A stretch of DNA of 64,000 nucleotides from Chitinophagaceae bacterium (GTDB taxonomy: Bacteria > Bacteroidota > Bacteroidia > Chitinophagales > Chitinophagaceae): the NCBI GenBank assembly GCA_947488765.1, contig CANLAE010000002.1, positions 140,957 through 204,956 of the forward strand, given 5' to 3'. The position numbers were made by a program, and so were the translations under genes. A model generated the notes under the pieces. The model was not told the DNA's origin, did not search any database, and saw nothing but the letters and a program-made list of their open reading frames with translations. Shown piece by piece: positions 32,009 through 42,324 of this stretch (positions are counted from its first letter, which is position 1; each line of letters starts with the position of its first letter).

Positions 32009-33106
32009 ATGGGAACCACGAAAAAAGAAGTAAATAATGTAGTAGAATTAGTTGCAAACAGCATCACCGCAATGTTAGGTTATTGGGATAAAAATTTAAT
32101 ATGCCGATATGCCAATAACGCCTATTGTGAATGGTTTGGGAAAACCAAAGAGGAAATAATTGACAAAATGAATCTTAAAGATTTATTAGGTGAAATGTAT
32201 GAAAAACATATCCCATTTATAACAGGCGCTTTGGATGGAAAAATTCAAACATTTGAAAGAGAAATAAATTCTCCAAACAAAGGATTACGCCATTCAATCA
32301 CCAATTATTTCCCTGATATCGTCAATGGAGAAGTAAAGGGTTTTGTAGTGCATATAGCTGATATTACAACATTAAAACTGGCTGAAAAAGAACTATTACA
32401 TTCGAAAGAATTATTATTTATACAAAATAAACGTCTTGTTGATTTCACAAACATCATTACACACAATTTAACCAATTATGCATTTGGATTTTCAGGTATT
32501 CTAAACTTGCTTACAAATACAAAATCTGAGATAAAAAGAGAAGAATTATTACTACATCTTAAAATTTTAGCTTCCAACTTCAATGACACCATTAATAATT
32601 TAAAACAAATTGCCGATGTACAAAATAAGGCACATCTAGAATTGGTTGAAATTAATTTATACGACTACATCATCAAAACGATAATAATTTTAAGTCCAAA
32701 AATTATATCAAGTAAATGCACTATCAACAACTTTGTATCCGCAAATACAACTGTGATAGGAAACGCTGCTTATATGGAAAGTATTTTAATAAATTTTATT
32801 ACCAATTCAATAAAATACAAACATCCAAACAGAGACCCAGTTATTGATTTAAGTTGCTCAACTCAAATCAACGAATTAATACTTACTATCAAGGATAATG
32901 GAATAGGAATGAACTTAGAAAAATATGGAGCTGAACTTTTTGAACTTTATAAAACATTTCATGGAAATTATGATGCAAGAGGAATAGGACTTTATATTAC
33001 AAAATATCAGATGGAATCAATGGGTGGAAAAATTGAGGTAGAAAGTAAAGAAAATATAGGTACTAGTTTTTTTGTGCATTTTAAAAAACTTAATTCTAAA
33101 AATTGA
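32009..33106 (+). CDS. PAS-domain sensor histidine kinase
   Basis: 365 residues with no transmembrane segment, so cytoplasmic. A PAS domain (~8-125, with LICRYANNAYCEWFGKTKEE) leads through a short coiled linker (AEKELLHSKELLFIQNKRL) to an H-box FTNIITHNLTNYAFGF with the phospho-accepting His in ITHN. A HATPase_c domain has the N box LINFITNSIKY, G1 KDNGIGMNL and a late GIGLYITKYQ. It resembles the compact PAS kinases common in Bacteroidota. No response regulator is adjacent, so the output is unknown. Confidence 0.88.
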   Translation: MGTTKKEVNNVVELVANSITAMLGYWDKNLICRYANNAYCEWFGKTKEEIIDKMNLKDLLGEMYEKHIPFITGALDGKIQTFEREINSPNKGLRHSITNYFPDIVNGEVKGFVVHIADITTLKLAEKELLHSKELLFIQNKRLVDFTNIITHNLTNYAFGFSGILNLLTNTKSEIKREELLLHLKILASNFNDTINNLKQIADVQNKAHLELVEINLYDYIIKTIIILSPKIISSKCTINNFVSANTTVIGNAAYMESILINFITNSIKYKHPNRDPVIDLSCSTQINELILTIKDNGIGMNLEKYGAELFELYKTFHGNYDARGIGLYITKYQMESMGGKIEVESKENIGTSFFVHFKKLNSKN

Positions 33107-33127
33107 TTTTGAATAATCAAAATTTTA

Positions 33128-35299
33128 TTGAATGGTATATTATACAGCCTTTGCATCCGATATTTGTATGGTCCGAATCAAAAAGTCATCAATACTACAT
33201 CCACTATATTATCCTCTCCTATTGAATACCTGAAAGGCGTTGGACCCCTACGTGCCGATTTTTTAAAAAAAGAACTAAGTATTTTTACCTTTCATGACTT
33301 ACTGAATTTTTTTCCTATTCGTCATATCGACAAAACAAAGGTTTCTAAAATAAAAGATATCAATCCCAATACTGATTTTATTCAGATTGCAGGAAAGTTA
33401 GAGCTGATGCCAGTTGTAGGAGAAAAATCCGGAAAAAGGCTTATAGCATTTTTACATGATGACACCGGAATGCTTGAATTGGCTTGGTTTCAGGGAATCA
33501 ATTGGGTGGTTAAAAATTTTAATAGTGGCAGCCGATATTTAGTTTTTGGTAAGGTTGGTTTCTTCAATGGGCGTCCTCAGATGGTGCATCCCGAAATTGA
33601 AATTTTTGTTCCAACAATGGCAGATGGAAAAAATTATTTGGAACCTGTTTATCCATCAACCGAAAAATTAAAAGCAAGGGCATTAAATGGCCGTCAAATT
33701 GCAAAGCTTACTCAGGCATTACTACCACTTTTAAAACCAACAGACATTGAAGAAAATATTCCAACCAACATTCTTCAAAAACTGAATTTACAAAACAGAT
33801 TTGATGCTTATTGTACTATTCATTTTCCAAAAAATCAGACTGATTACGACAACGCAATGCATCGTTTAATATTTGAAGAATTTTTTGTTGCTCAAATTCG
33901 ATTGAATTTAATTCGGTTGCAAAGACACAAAGTAAGCCGTGGATTGGTATTTGAAAAGGTAGGTGATTACTTTAATAATTTTTACAACAATCATTTACCT
34001 TTTGAATTAACGAATGCACAAAAACGAGTGTTAAAAGAAATCAGACAGGATACTGCAAAGGGACATCAAATGAACCGCTTGCTACAAGGTGATGTAGGAA
34101 GTGGGAAAACAATAGTTGCATTATTAAGTATGTTAATTGCAGCAGGCAATGGTTACCAAAGCTGTTTAATGGCTCCAACTGAAATTTTAGCCCAGCAACA
34201 TTTTATAGGATTATCTCCTCTACTTAAAAATATAGGATTAAATATCAGATTACTTACAGGCAGTACAAAAACAAAAGAAAGAAAAGAAATTTTAAAAGGA
34301 TTATTAGATGACTCAATACAAATTGTTGTAGGTACACATGCCTTAATTGAAGAAACAGTACAATTTAAAAATTTAGGTTTTGTAGTTGTTGATGAGCAAC
34401 ATCGTTTTGGTGTTGCACAACGAGCTGCACTTTGGAAAAAATCTTTTATTCCGCCACATGTTTTGGTGATGACAGCTACGCCAATTCCACGCACATTAGC
34501 AATGACTGCTTATGGCGATTTGGATTATAGTGTGATGGATGAATTGCCTCCGGGCAGACAAGTAATTACTACCGTTCAGCGCAATGAAATGCAGCGTTTG
34601 AAAGTAATGGAATTTATAAGAGATGAAATTGCAAAAGGAAGACAAGCATACATTATTTATCCGTTGATTGAAGAAAGTGAAAAATTGAGTTACGAAGATT
34701 TGATGCAAGGCTATGAACAAATAAAAAGTTATTTCCCCGAACCAAAATACAGCATTAGTATGTTGCATGGCAAAATGCCTGCAGAACAAAAGGAAACCAA
34801 TATGAAACGCTTTGTAGATGGCGTTACTCAAATTATGGTAAGTACTACTGTAATTGAAGTTGGTGTGAATGTTCCAAACGCAAGTGTTATGGTAATTGAA
34901 AGTGCCGAAAAATTTGGTTTGTCGCAATTACACCAATTAAGAGGAAGAGTAGGAAGAGGAAGTGAAAAAAGTTATTGTATATTAATTACGGGCAGTAAAA
35001 ATAGTCGTGATGCTCGAGAAAGAATTAATATCATGTGCACAACTGACAACGGTTTTATAATTGCTGAAAAAGACCTCGAACTTCGGGGTCCGGGGGATAT
35101 AGAAGGTACAAGACAAAGTGGTGCATTGAATTTTAAGATTGCATCAATTGTTGATGATAAAGACATTTTAGAGATGGCAAGATTTGAGGCTGAAGAAATT
35201 TTAACAAAAGATATAGAGTTGGGAAGCATTGAAAATTTACCAATTAAAAAGTATCTTCAAAGCCAGAAAGGGAAAACCGGTTGGAGTAAAATTTCATAA
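33128..35299 (+). CDS. recG: ATP-dependent DNA helicase RecG
   Basis: About 700 residues. It remodels stalled forks and branched DNA in repair. The N-terminal wedge domain (SSPIEYLKGVGPLRADFLKK with the helix-hairpin-helix, and an OB fold AGKLELMPVVG) is followed by helicase motifs: Walker A GDVGSGKTIVALL, DEQHRFGVAQR (DEQH box), MTATPIPRTLA, then VIEVGVNVPNA and QLRGRVGRG. There is no ATG before the conserved region. The frame opens at a TTG (33128), and the true start may be this or another non-ATG codon within the next ~30 codons. Only 21 bp separate it from the kinase gene. Confidence 0.95.
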   Translation: MNGILYSLCIRYLYGPNQKVINTTSTILSSPIEYLKGVGPLRADFLKKELSIFTFHDLLNFFPIRHIDKTKVSKIKDINPNTDFIQIAGKLELMPVVGEKSGKRLIAFLHDDTGMLELAWFQGINWVVKNFNSGSRYLVFGKVGFFNGRPQMVHPEIEIFVPTMADGKNYLEPVYPSTEKLKARALNGRQIAKLTQALLPLLKPTDIEENIPTNILQKLNLQNRFDAYCTIHFPKNQTDYDNAMHRLIFEEFFVAQIRLNLIRLQRHKVSRGLVFEKVGDYFNNFYNNHLPFELTNAQKRVLKEIRQDTAKGHQMNRLLQGDVGSGKTIVALLSMLIAAGNGYQSCLMAPTEILAQQHFIGLSPLLKNIGLNIRLLTGSTKTKERKEILKGLLDDSIQIVVGTHALIEETVQFKNLGFVVVDEQHRFGVAQRAALWKKSFIPPHVLVMTATPIPRTLAMTAYGDLDYSVMDELPPGRQVITTVQRNEMQRLKVMEFIRDEIAKGRQAYIIYPLIEESEKLSYEDLMQGYEQIKSYFPEPKYSISMLHGKMPAEQKETNMKRFVDGVTQIMVSTTVIEVGVNVPNASVMVIESAEKFGLSQLHQLRGRVGRGSEKSYCILITGSKNSRDARERINIMCTTDNGFIIAEKDLELRGPGDIEGTRQSGALNFKIASIVDDKDILEMARFEAEEILTKDIELGSIENLPIKKYLQSQKGKTGWSKIS

Positions 35300-35402
35300 G
35301 TTTATTCATTGCACGAATAACTTTCTTTTTATTCAACTAAACTTATTACCTTGAATCTTATCGTAATAATACCTGTTTAATTTTTATACAAAAGATTACT
35401 GA

Positions 35403-38400
35403 TTGAAAATTCTAGCAAAAATATTTATTCTTTTTTTCCTGCTATTGTTTAGCTTAAAAACAATAGCACAGTCTTATTTAGAATTTGTAGAAAATAAAGG
35501 GCAGTGGAATGATAATGTGAAATTTCAGGGTAAAATGATGAATGGAGATTTTTCATTGCAAAGTTCAGGTTATAGAGTGAATATTTTAAACACAAATGAT
35601 ATTAAAAACATTTCGGAATTTTATCATGGTCATAGTGATAACAATTCAAATGTTGATTTTACTAAATTATCCATTCTATTGCATGGGCATGCTTACGAAG
35701 TGAAGTTTTTAAATGCCAATCCGAATCCAACAATTATTCCAGAAAAAAAATTAGCTACTTACAATAATTATTTTATTGATAATAACCCAAGCAAATGGGT
35801 AAGTAATTGTAAAATATTTACTGCAATCACTTATAAAAATATTTATCCAAATATTGATGTAAGATATTATACAGAAAAAAATAAATTGAAATATGATATC
35901 ATTGTGCACCCCGGTGGTGATATTGAAAAAATTACTTTGTACTATGAAGGAGTTGATGGATTAAAAATAAAAAATGAAAATTTAATTATAAAAACGAGCG
36001 TTGGCGAAATACAAGAATTAGCCCCATATTCTTTTCAATCAAATGCAGAAGGTCGTTCAGATGTTCCTTGTAAATTTGAAATAAAAGGCAACATTGTAAA
36101 ATTTAAAATTCAAGAAAAAATCAAGGAAGGTGCAACTTTAGTGATAGATCCTGCCTGGATTTTTTCAACGTTTACGGGCAGCACAGCAGACAATTGGGGC
36201 TACACCGCAACATATGACGCACAAGGAAATTTTTATGCCGGTGGAATTGTTTTTGACAACGGATTTCCCATAAGCAACGGAGCTTATCAAACTACTTTTC
36301 AGGGAGGAACTAATACAGGTGAAGGAAGAGGCTATGATATTGCAATCATGAAATTTAATCCTACAGGAACAAATAGGATTTATGCAACATATTTAGGTGG
36401 CAGTAACGGAAATGAACAGCCACATAGTTTAGTAGTTGATAATTCAGGGAACTTAATAATTGCCGGCAGAACTTCTTCAAGTAATTATCCTACAACACTT
36501 CTAAATTTTGGAAGCACAGGTGGTTGGGATATTGTTTTAACAAAACTTAACGCAACAGGAACAGCATTAATAGGCAGCAGAAAAATTGGAGGGTCCGGAG
36601 ATGATGGGGTAAATATTCGTCCAAAATATGTTGCACCAATGGGTGCAGAAAGTTTAAGAAGAAATTATGGCGATGATGCAAGAAGTGAAGTAATTACAGA
36701 TGCTTCCGGAAATATTTTATTGGCATCATGTACACAAAGTACTAATTATCCAGCAACGCTAGGGGCTGCACAAACTGTTAAAGGAGCTACTCCTCCCGGC
36801 GTAAATGCAAGATATCAGGATGGAGTAGTTATCAAGACATCTCCTGATCTGAGCAATATTATTTTCAGTACTTTTTTGGGTGGTAATGGCGATGATGCAG
36901 CTTATGTTTTAGCTATCAATCCAACAACAAATAATATTTATGTTGCAGGAGGAACACAAAGCACCGATTTATTGGGAGATAAAACAGGAACAATTTTTCC
37001 TAATTATCAAGGTGGATTAACTGATGGGTTTATTACAGTACTGACAAATGATGGAAGCCAATTTTTAAAGACAACTTATATTGGTACAAATGCAACAGAC
37101 ATTGTATTCGGCATTCAATTTGACAAACAAAGTTTTCCTTACATCATGGGAACAACAACAGGTACATGGCCTATTACAAATGCTGCATTTAATCAACCCA
37201 ATGGAAAACAATTTATTTCGAAACTAAATCTTGATTTATCAGGTTGGCAATTTTCTACTGCCTTTGGTACAACAGTAGGACCCAATATTTCTCCATTCGC
37301 TTTTTTGGTAGATCGTTGCAGTAATATTTATGTATCGGGTTGGGGTGGCGGAATAAATAAAAGAGATTACAACACCGGTGATACTTATGGTTTGCCAGTA
37401 ACTTCCAATGCCATTAAGTCTACCACCGATGGTAAGGATATGTATTTTATTGTGCTTGAAAGAAATGCAGCAAGTGTATTGTGTGGTAGTTTTTTTGGAC
37501 AAAATGATAATACAAATGACGTAGGAGAACATGTAGATGGTGGCACGAGCAGGTTTGATGCCAATGGAACAATTTATCAATCTATCTGTGCCAATTGTTA
37601 TTCAACAACTCCTTTTCCAACAACTAATGGAGTTTGGGCAAGCTCCAATGGTATGGGCGCAAATGGATGCAACTTAGCAGCTATCAAAATTTCATTTGAT
37701 TTTTCCGGTGTAGGAAGTGCGGTGCAATCTGCTATCAACGGCATAAGAGATACAAGTGGCTGTGTGCCATTAACTGTAAGTTTCAGAGACACCATTGCAA
37801 ATGCAGTAAAATATATTTGGAGTTTTGGTGACGGAAGTCCTGACACCACTTCTACGAATCCCTTTGTACAACATACTTACAACTTTGTTGGAGATTATCG
37901 TGTTCGTCTGATTTCTATTGACTCATTTAGTTGTAATATTTCCGACACTTCTTACACCACACTTCGTGTAAGAAATGATGATGCTGTTTTAGGTTTTACA
38001 CCAATTAAACAATTGCCTTGTAATGCATTGAAATATAACTTTATTAACAACTCCATTTCACCTATAAACAAGCCGTTTAAACCCAATAGTTTTAAATGGG
38101 ATTTTGGTGACAACAGCACATTGATAAGTGGCAATCAACTAGTAACACATAGCTATGCAGCACCGGGTACATATATTGTTCGGATGATTTTAATTGATAC
38201 TAATTATTGTAATGAACCTGATACAGTAGTACAAACATTAAGTGTAGCTCCTCTAGTAAAAGCACAAATGCTAACCAAGGCATCAGGCTGTGTTCCGTAT
38301 AATGCAGTATTTACAAATACTTCCTTGGCAGGTACAGATTTCATCTGGGATTTTGGTGATGGTTCACCTGTTTCAACAACTGTAAATCCCACTCATATTT

Positions 38401-39026
38401 ATGCATCAACTGGAAGTTATATAATTAAATTAATTGCTTTAGACAGTAATACTTGTAATAAAATTGACAGTACCTTTTTCACGATTACAGTTAGTGCAAA
38501 TCCTACCGCTGCTTTTGTCTTCTCACCTCAACCACCTATTGCAAACACTTTTATCAATTTCACCAATAACTCTCTTGGTGGAAATAGATACAAGTGGGAC
38601 TTTGGTGATGGAGACTCATTAATTACAAACAATTTAAATGATTTAGTAAGACATGTTTACAACGCTACAAAAACATTCAATGTCTGCTTAATTACAAGTA
38701 ATACTTATAATTGTATTGATACAAGTTGCCAGCAATTAAAAGCAGTAGTAATCCCCGTATATGATGTTCCTAATACATTTACACCTAATAACGATGGAGT
38801 AAATGATATTATCAAAATTGAAGGTTATGGAATTGAAAAGATGAACTGGAGAATTTACAATAGATGGGGGACATTGGTTTTTTCTTCAATGAGTAAAGAC
38901 AAAGGTTGGGATGGGAAATTCAACAACAAAATACAACCTCAGGATGTTTATAATTACACCTTAGACCTTGAATTTACAGATGGCTCAAGTATTAGTAGAA
39001 AAGGGGATATAACTTTATTGAAATAA
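35403..39026 (+). CDS. Large secreted PKD-repeat protein with a CHU_C type IX sorting domain
   Basis: 1,207 residues starting at TTG 35403 (KILAKIFILFFLLLFSLK, signal peptide). Residues ~25-260 are the DUF7948-like entry domain (FVENKGQWNDNVKFQGKM, YKNIYPNIDVRYY). Next comes an SBBP-type beta-propeller (~260-760, ATYLGGSNGNEQPHSLVVD and similar blades). Four PKD domains follow, marked by WSFGDGSPDT, WDFGDNST, WDFGDGSPVST and WDFGDGDSL. The gliding-motility-type C-terminus is NTFTPNNDGVNDI ... YNRWGTLVFS ... KGDITLLK. The C-terminus routes the protein through the type IX system to the cell surface. The PorP/SprF gene directly downstream supports that pairing. Confidence 0.9.
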   Translation: MKILAKIFILFFLLLFSLKTIAQSYLEFVENKGQWNDNVKFQGKMMNGDFSLQSSGYRVNILNTNDIKNISEFYHGHSDNNSNVDFTKLSILLHGHAYEVKFLNANPNPTIIPEKKLATYNNYFIDNNPSKWVSNCKIFTAITYKNIYPNIDVRYYTEKNKLKYDIIVHPGGDIEKITLYYEGVDGLKIKNENLIIKTSVGEIQELAPYSFQSNAEGRSDVPCKFEIKGNIVKFKIQEKIKEGATLVIDPAWIFSTFTGSTADNWGYTATYDAQGNFYAGGIVFDNGFPISNGAYQTTFQGGTNTGEGRGYDIAIMKFNPTGTNRIYATYLGGSNGNEQPHSLVVDNSGNLIIAGRTSSSNYPTTLLNFGSTGGWDIVLTKLNATGTALIGSRKIGGSGDDGVNIRPKYVAPMGAESLRRNYGDDARSEVITDASGNILLASCTQSTNYPATLGAAQTVKGATPPGVNARYQDGVVIKTSPDLSNIIFSTFLGGNGDDAAYVLAINPTTNNIYVAGGTQSTDLLGDKTGTIFPNYQGGLTDGFITVLTNDGSQFLKTTYIGTNATDIVFGIQFDKQSFPYIMGTTTGTWPITNAAFNQPNGKQFISKLNLDLSGWQFSTAFGTTVGPNISPFAFLVDRCSNIYVSGWGGGINKRDYNTGDTYGLPVTSNAIKSTTDGKDMYFIVLERNAASVLCGSFFGQNDNTNDVGEHVDGGTSRFDANGTIYQSICANCYSTTPFPTTNGVWASSNGMGANGCNLAAIKISFDFSGVGSAVQSAINGIRDTSGCVPLTVSFRDTIANAVKYIWSFGDGSPDTTSTNPFVQHTYNFVGDYRVRLISIDSFSCNISDTSYTTLRVRNDDAVLGFTPIKQLPCNALKYNFINNSISPINKPFKPNSFKWDFGDNSTLISGNQLVTHSYAAPGTYIVRMILIDTNYCNEPDTVVQTLSVAPLVKAQMLTKASGCVPYNAVFTNTSLAGTDFIWDFGDGSPVSTTVNPTHIYASTGSYIIKLIALDSNTCNKIDSTFFTITVSANPTAAFVFSPQPPIANTFINFTNNSLGGNRYKWDFGDGDSLITNNLNDLVRHVYNATKTFNVCLITSNTYNCIDTSCQQLKAVVIPVYDVPNTFTPNNDGVNDIIKIEGYGIEKMNWRIYNRWGTLVFSSMSKDKGWDGKFNNKIQPQDVYNYTLDLEFTDGSSISRKGDITLLK

Positions 39027-39105
39027 CAATTGGTGATTCCAATCAAATTTTAATTTGTAATCATCAGTGAACAAATAATTGATTTTTTATAGTTTTAATT
39101 TAAAA

Positions 39106-40131
39106 ATGAACAAACTAAAAAAATATTTTTTCTATTTAATCATCTTTGCAAGTTTTCATTTGCATGGTCAGGACCTGCATTTTTCACAATACTTCAATGC
39201 TCCGTTATTGGTAAACCCTGCAAATACAGGTTTCAATCCAGATTTTGATTACAGAGTGGGCGGCAACTATAGAAATCAATGGGCTTCATTATCTAACACT
39301 CCTTACAAAACAATGAGTATTTGGGCTGATGCACAGTTATTCAATAATCGGTTTGAAAATAGTTGGATTGGAATTGGTGCTGCATTTTTAAATGATGTTG
39401 CAGGTTCGGGGAATCTTACAGCTACAAAAGGATTTGCATCAATTGCTTATCATCAAGTACTCGGATTAAACAGTTTGATTAGCGCAGGTTTTAATGTAGG
39501 ATTTACACAAAAAAGAATTGACCTCAACAAACTCACATTTAACAGCCAATGGAATGGAAAATTTTTCGAAACCTCTCTCCCATCAAACGAACCTTTTCAA
39601 TATAGTTCTGTAGATTATTTTACAGTACAGGCAGGTATTAACTTTGCCCAATTTGTTAATGATAATTTATATTTAAACGGAGGTGTAAGCATCAGCAATA
39701 TCAATAGGCCAAGAGAGAGTTTTTTTGCAGAAGGAAAAAATGATAACCGATTAGAAATGCGATACACAACATTTGCTAATGCTAGTATTAAAATTCAAGA
39801 CTTATGGATTATAAATCCAAATGTTTATTTCAGTAAAATAGGAACCGCCAACGAATGGGTTGTGGGTATGATGGCGCAAAGAGATTTAAGCAGCAGCCAC
39901 AATGGTAGTCTGCAATTTCTTGCCGGAGCTTATTACAGAGCAAATGATGCCCTTATACCGATGGTTGGATTTAACATTAAAAACACCAAGTTTACTTTCA
40001 ACTATGATGCTACCATTTCTAATCTGAATGTTTATAACCAATCCCGTGGAGCTTATGAAATTTCAATTGTTAAAAACGGATTGTATAGCAGCGGTGATAA
40101 GAATATCAAGTGTCCATCCGTTAGGTTTTGA
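39106..40131 (+). CDS. PorP/SprF family type IX secretion membrane protein
   Basis: 341 residues from ATG 39106 (MNKLKKYFFYLIIFASFHL, signal peptide); the frame opens nine codons earlier. The hallmark start of the mature protein is QDLHFSQYFNAPLLVNPANT, then a barrel with YRNQWASLSNTPYKTMSI and further strands. PorP/SprF proteins are outer-membrane partners that anchor or export type IX cargo with type B (CHU_C) signals. The large CHU_C protein is immediately upstream, separated by 79 bp, so this copy is probably its dedicated partner. Confidence 0.92.
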   Translation: MNKLKKYFFYLIIFASFHLHGQDLHFSQYFNAPLLVNPANTGFNPDFDYRVGGNYRNQWASLSNTPYKTMSIWADAQLFNNRFENSWIGIGAAFLNDVAGSGNLTATKGFASIAYHQVLGLNSLISAGFNVGFTQKRIDLNKLTFNSQWNGKFFETSLPSNEPFQYSSVDYFTVQAGINFAQFVNDNLYLNGGVSISNINRPRESFFAEGKNDNRLEMRYTTFANASIKIQDLWIINPNVYFSKIGTANEWVVGMMAQRDLSSSHNGSLQFLAGAYYRANDALIPMVGFNIKNTKFTFNYDATISNLNVYNQSRGAYEISIVKNGLYSSGDKNIKCPSVRF

Positions 40132-40272
40132 TTTTACACGTCAATTCAATAAATACTAATTTAGGTATTTGAATAATTTATTTTAGTTACCCAAAACCAA
40201 AATGAAATCACTTATTTGATAAACAAAGTTTCACTATCTCAAAGCAAACATTATTTTTACAAAAAATTTTGA

Positions 40273-41676
40273 ATGGCTACTTTAACCGCACAACATATAA
40301 ATCAACTAAAAAATATTGTTGGAGAATCTTTTGTTTTTTTTGATGAAGAAAATTTAAACCATTATGGTCACGATGAAACGGAAAAACTTCAATACAATCC
40401 TGAAGTTGTTGTAAAACCAAGAACTACAGCAGAAATTGCATCTATCATGACAATGTGTAATGAAGCGTTGATTCCCGTTACACCACGTGGTGCAGGCACA
40501 GGCTTAAGTGGTGGTGCACTACCTCATTTGGGCGGTGTTTTATTGAGCACCGAACGCATGAATGAGATTATAGAAATTGATGAAAGAAACCTACAAATAA
40601 CAACGGAGCCGGGCGTTATTACAGAAATATTAATGAATGCTGTAAAAGAAAAAGGATTGTTTTATCCTCCCGATCCCAGCAGTAGAGGCAGTTGTTTTAT
40701 TGGTGGAAATATTGCTGAAAATAGTGGCGGACCAAAAGCGGTTAAATATGGTGTGGTAAAAGATTATGTTTTGAATTTGGAAGTTGTTTTACCAAATGGT
40801 CAAATCATTTGGACAGGAGCCAATGTCTTAAAAAATTCTACCGGATACAATCTTACACAACTTTTAGTAGGTAGTGAAGGAACACTAGGAATTGTAACAA
40901 AAATTGTACTTCGATTAATTCCATTGCCTAAATATGATTTGCTGATTTTAGTACCATTTGCTAACCTAGAAAAAGCAAGCGAAGCTGTGAGTGCAATATT
41001 CCGTGCAGGCTTCACTCCAAGTGGATTAGAGTTGGTAGAAATTGATGCTTTGAAAATAGTAAGTAAAATGGTAGATAGTCATGCAGTTCCAATAACAGAC
41101 GATATTGCTGCGCATCTCATTATTGAAGTTGATGGGAATGATATGGAAGTGCTGATGAAAGAAATTGAAGCTATCAGCGAACTGACAATGGAATACGGCG
41201 GAGGAGATGTTTTCTTTGCCGATGATGCCAACCAAAAAGCAGAATTGTGGAAGCTGCGCAAGCGTGTTGCAGAAGCAGTAAAATTAGATGGCTACACTAT
41301 TGAAGAAGATACGGTTGTACCAAGAGCTGAACTACCAAAATTAATCAAAGGAGTAAAAGCATTAGCAGAACAAAATGGAGTTAAAGTAGTTTGTTATGGT
41401 CATGCAGGCGACGGAAATTTACATATCCGTTTCAATCACCCAACGATTAAAAATAGTCATGGCAATCAAGAAATGACCAATATCCTTCGACAACTATTTC
41501 ATCTGGTAAAAAATATGGGAGGAACTGTGAGCGGAGAACATGGAATTGGATTAATTCAAAAACCATACATGGATATTGTTTTTAAAGAAGCAAACTTACA
41601 TTTAATGCGATCTATAAAAAAAGCTTTTGATCCCAATAATATTTTAAATGCAGGTAAAATTTTTGATTTAAACTAA
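40273..41676 (+). CDS. FAD-linked oxidase (glycolate/D-lactate dehydrogenase, GlcD-like)
   Basis: 467 residues. It oxidises a 2-hydroxy acid, glycolate or D-lactate, with FAD. The FAD-binding PCMH domain has VTPRGAGTGLSGGALP and PPDPSSRGSCFIGGNIAENS (flavin-binding segment), then YNLTQLLVGSEGTLGI. The C-terminal domain carries CYGHAGDGNLHIRFNHP and VSGEHGIGLIQKPYM, typical of the family. It has no Fe-S or GlcE/F partner next to it, so D-lactate dehydrogenase is as likely as the glycolate oxidase subunit. Confidence 0.88.
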   Translation: MATLTAQHINQLKNIVGESFVFFDEENLNHYGHDETEKLQYNPEVVVKPRTTAEIASIMTMCNEALIPVTPRGAGTGLSGGALPHLGGVLLSTERMNEIIEIDERNLQITTEPGVITEILMNAVKEKGLFYPPDPSSRGSCFIGGNIAENSGGPKAVKYGVVKDYVLNLEVVLPNGQIIWTGANVLKNSTGYNLTQLLVGSEGTLGIVTKIVLRLIPLPKYDLLILVPFANLEKASEAVSAIFRAGFTPSGLELVEIDALKIVSKMVDSHAVPITDDIAAHLIIEVDGNDMEVLMKEIEAISELTMEYGGGDVFFADDANQKAELWKLRKRVAEAVKLDGYTIEEDTVVPRAELPKLIKGVKALAEQNGVKVVCYGHAGDGNLHIRFNHPTIKNSHGNQEMTNILRQLFHLVKNMGGTVSGEHGIGLIQKPYMDIVFKEANLHLMRSIKKAFDPNNILNAGKIFDLN

Positions 41677-41709
41677 ATTGAAAATGATGCATCTTAAACA
41701 AAATTTTTT

Positions 41710-42324
41710 ATGAAAAAAATTCTTGTAATACTTAGCCTTGTTGCAATTAATGCAAATGTTTTCGCTCAAAGCAGAAATGATGATGAACCTAGATTCTTAA
41801 AAAAAGAAAATGTTTTTGTAGGCGGTAGCATTGCATTGGGATACACCGGTGGAACAAATACAAGTAGTTTTGTAATTGGCGCAAACCCTGAAATTGGTTA
41901 CACATTTTCAGAATTTATAGACCTTGGTTTTGCGTTCAATACAATTTTTAATTCTTATAAATTTTATGATGCTCCATATAGATTCAAACAAGATGCTTTT
42001 AATTATGGGGCAGGTATATTTACCAGAATACATGTGATACCAAACTTTTTTATACAGGCACAACCCGAATATAACTGGATAGTATACAAACAATCTAACC
42101 TTGACAATGGCACTACTTATCCTAAAATAACAACAAAGGCCTCTAGTTTTTTAGCTGGTATTGGTTATGGGCAAAGAATAGTTGGACAGTCCAGTTTTTT
42201 TACGCTATTGATGTTTGATCTTGCATCAGAAAGATTTTCTCCATACAGAGATACTTACGGAACAGCAGTTCCAATCATCAGGGGTGGCTTTAATATTTAC
42301 TTAAATACTAAAAAGAAAAAATAG
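41710..42324 (+). CDS. Small outer-membrane beta-barrel protein
   Basis: 204 residues with a signal peptide (1-20, ending VFA before QSRND). It shows alternating strands (FVGGSIALGYTGG, FFIQAQPEYNW, SSFLAGIGYGQR, GGFNIYLN), like other small porin-type barrels of Bacteroidota, with no specific family identified. Its 3' end overlaps the end of the convergent LOG-family gene by 17 bp. Confidence 0.65.
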   Translation: MKKILVILSLVAINANVFAQSRNDDEPRFLKKENVFVGGSIALGYTGGTNTSSFVIGANPEIGYTFSEFIDLGFAFNTIFNSYKFYDAPYRFKQDAFNYGAGIFTRIHVIPNFFIQAQPEYNWIVYKQSNLDNGTTYPKITTKASSFLAGIGYGQRIVGQSSFFTLLMFDLASERFSPYRDTYGTAVPIIRGGFNIYLNTKKKK

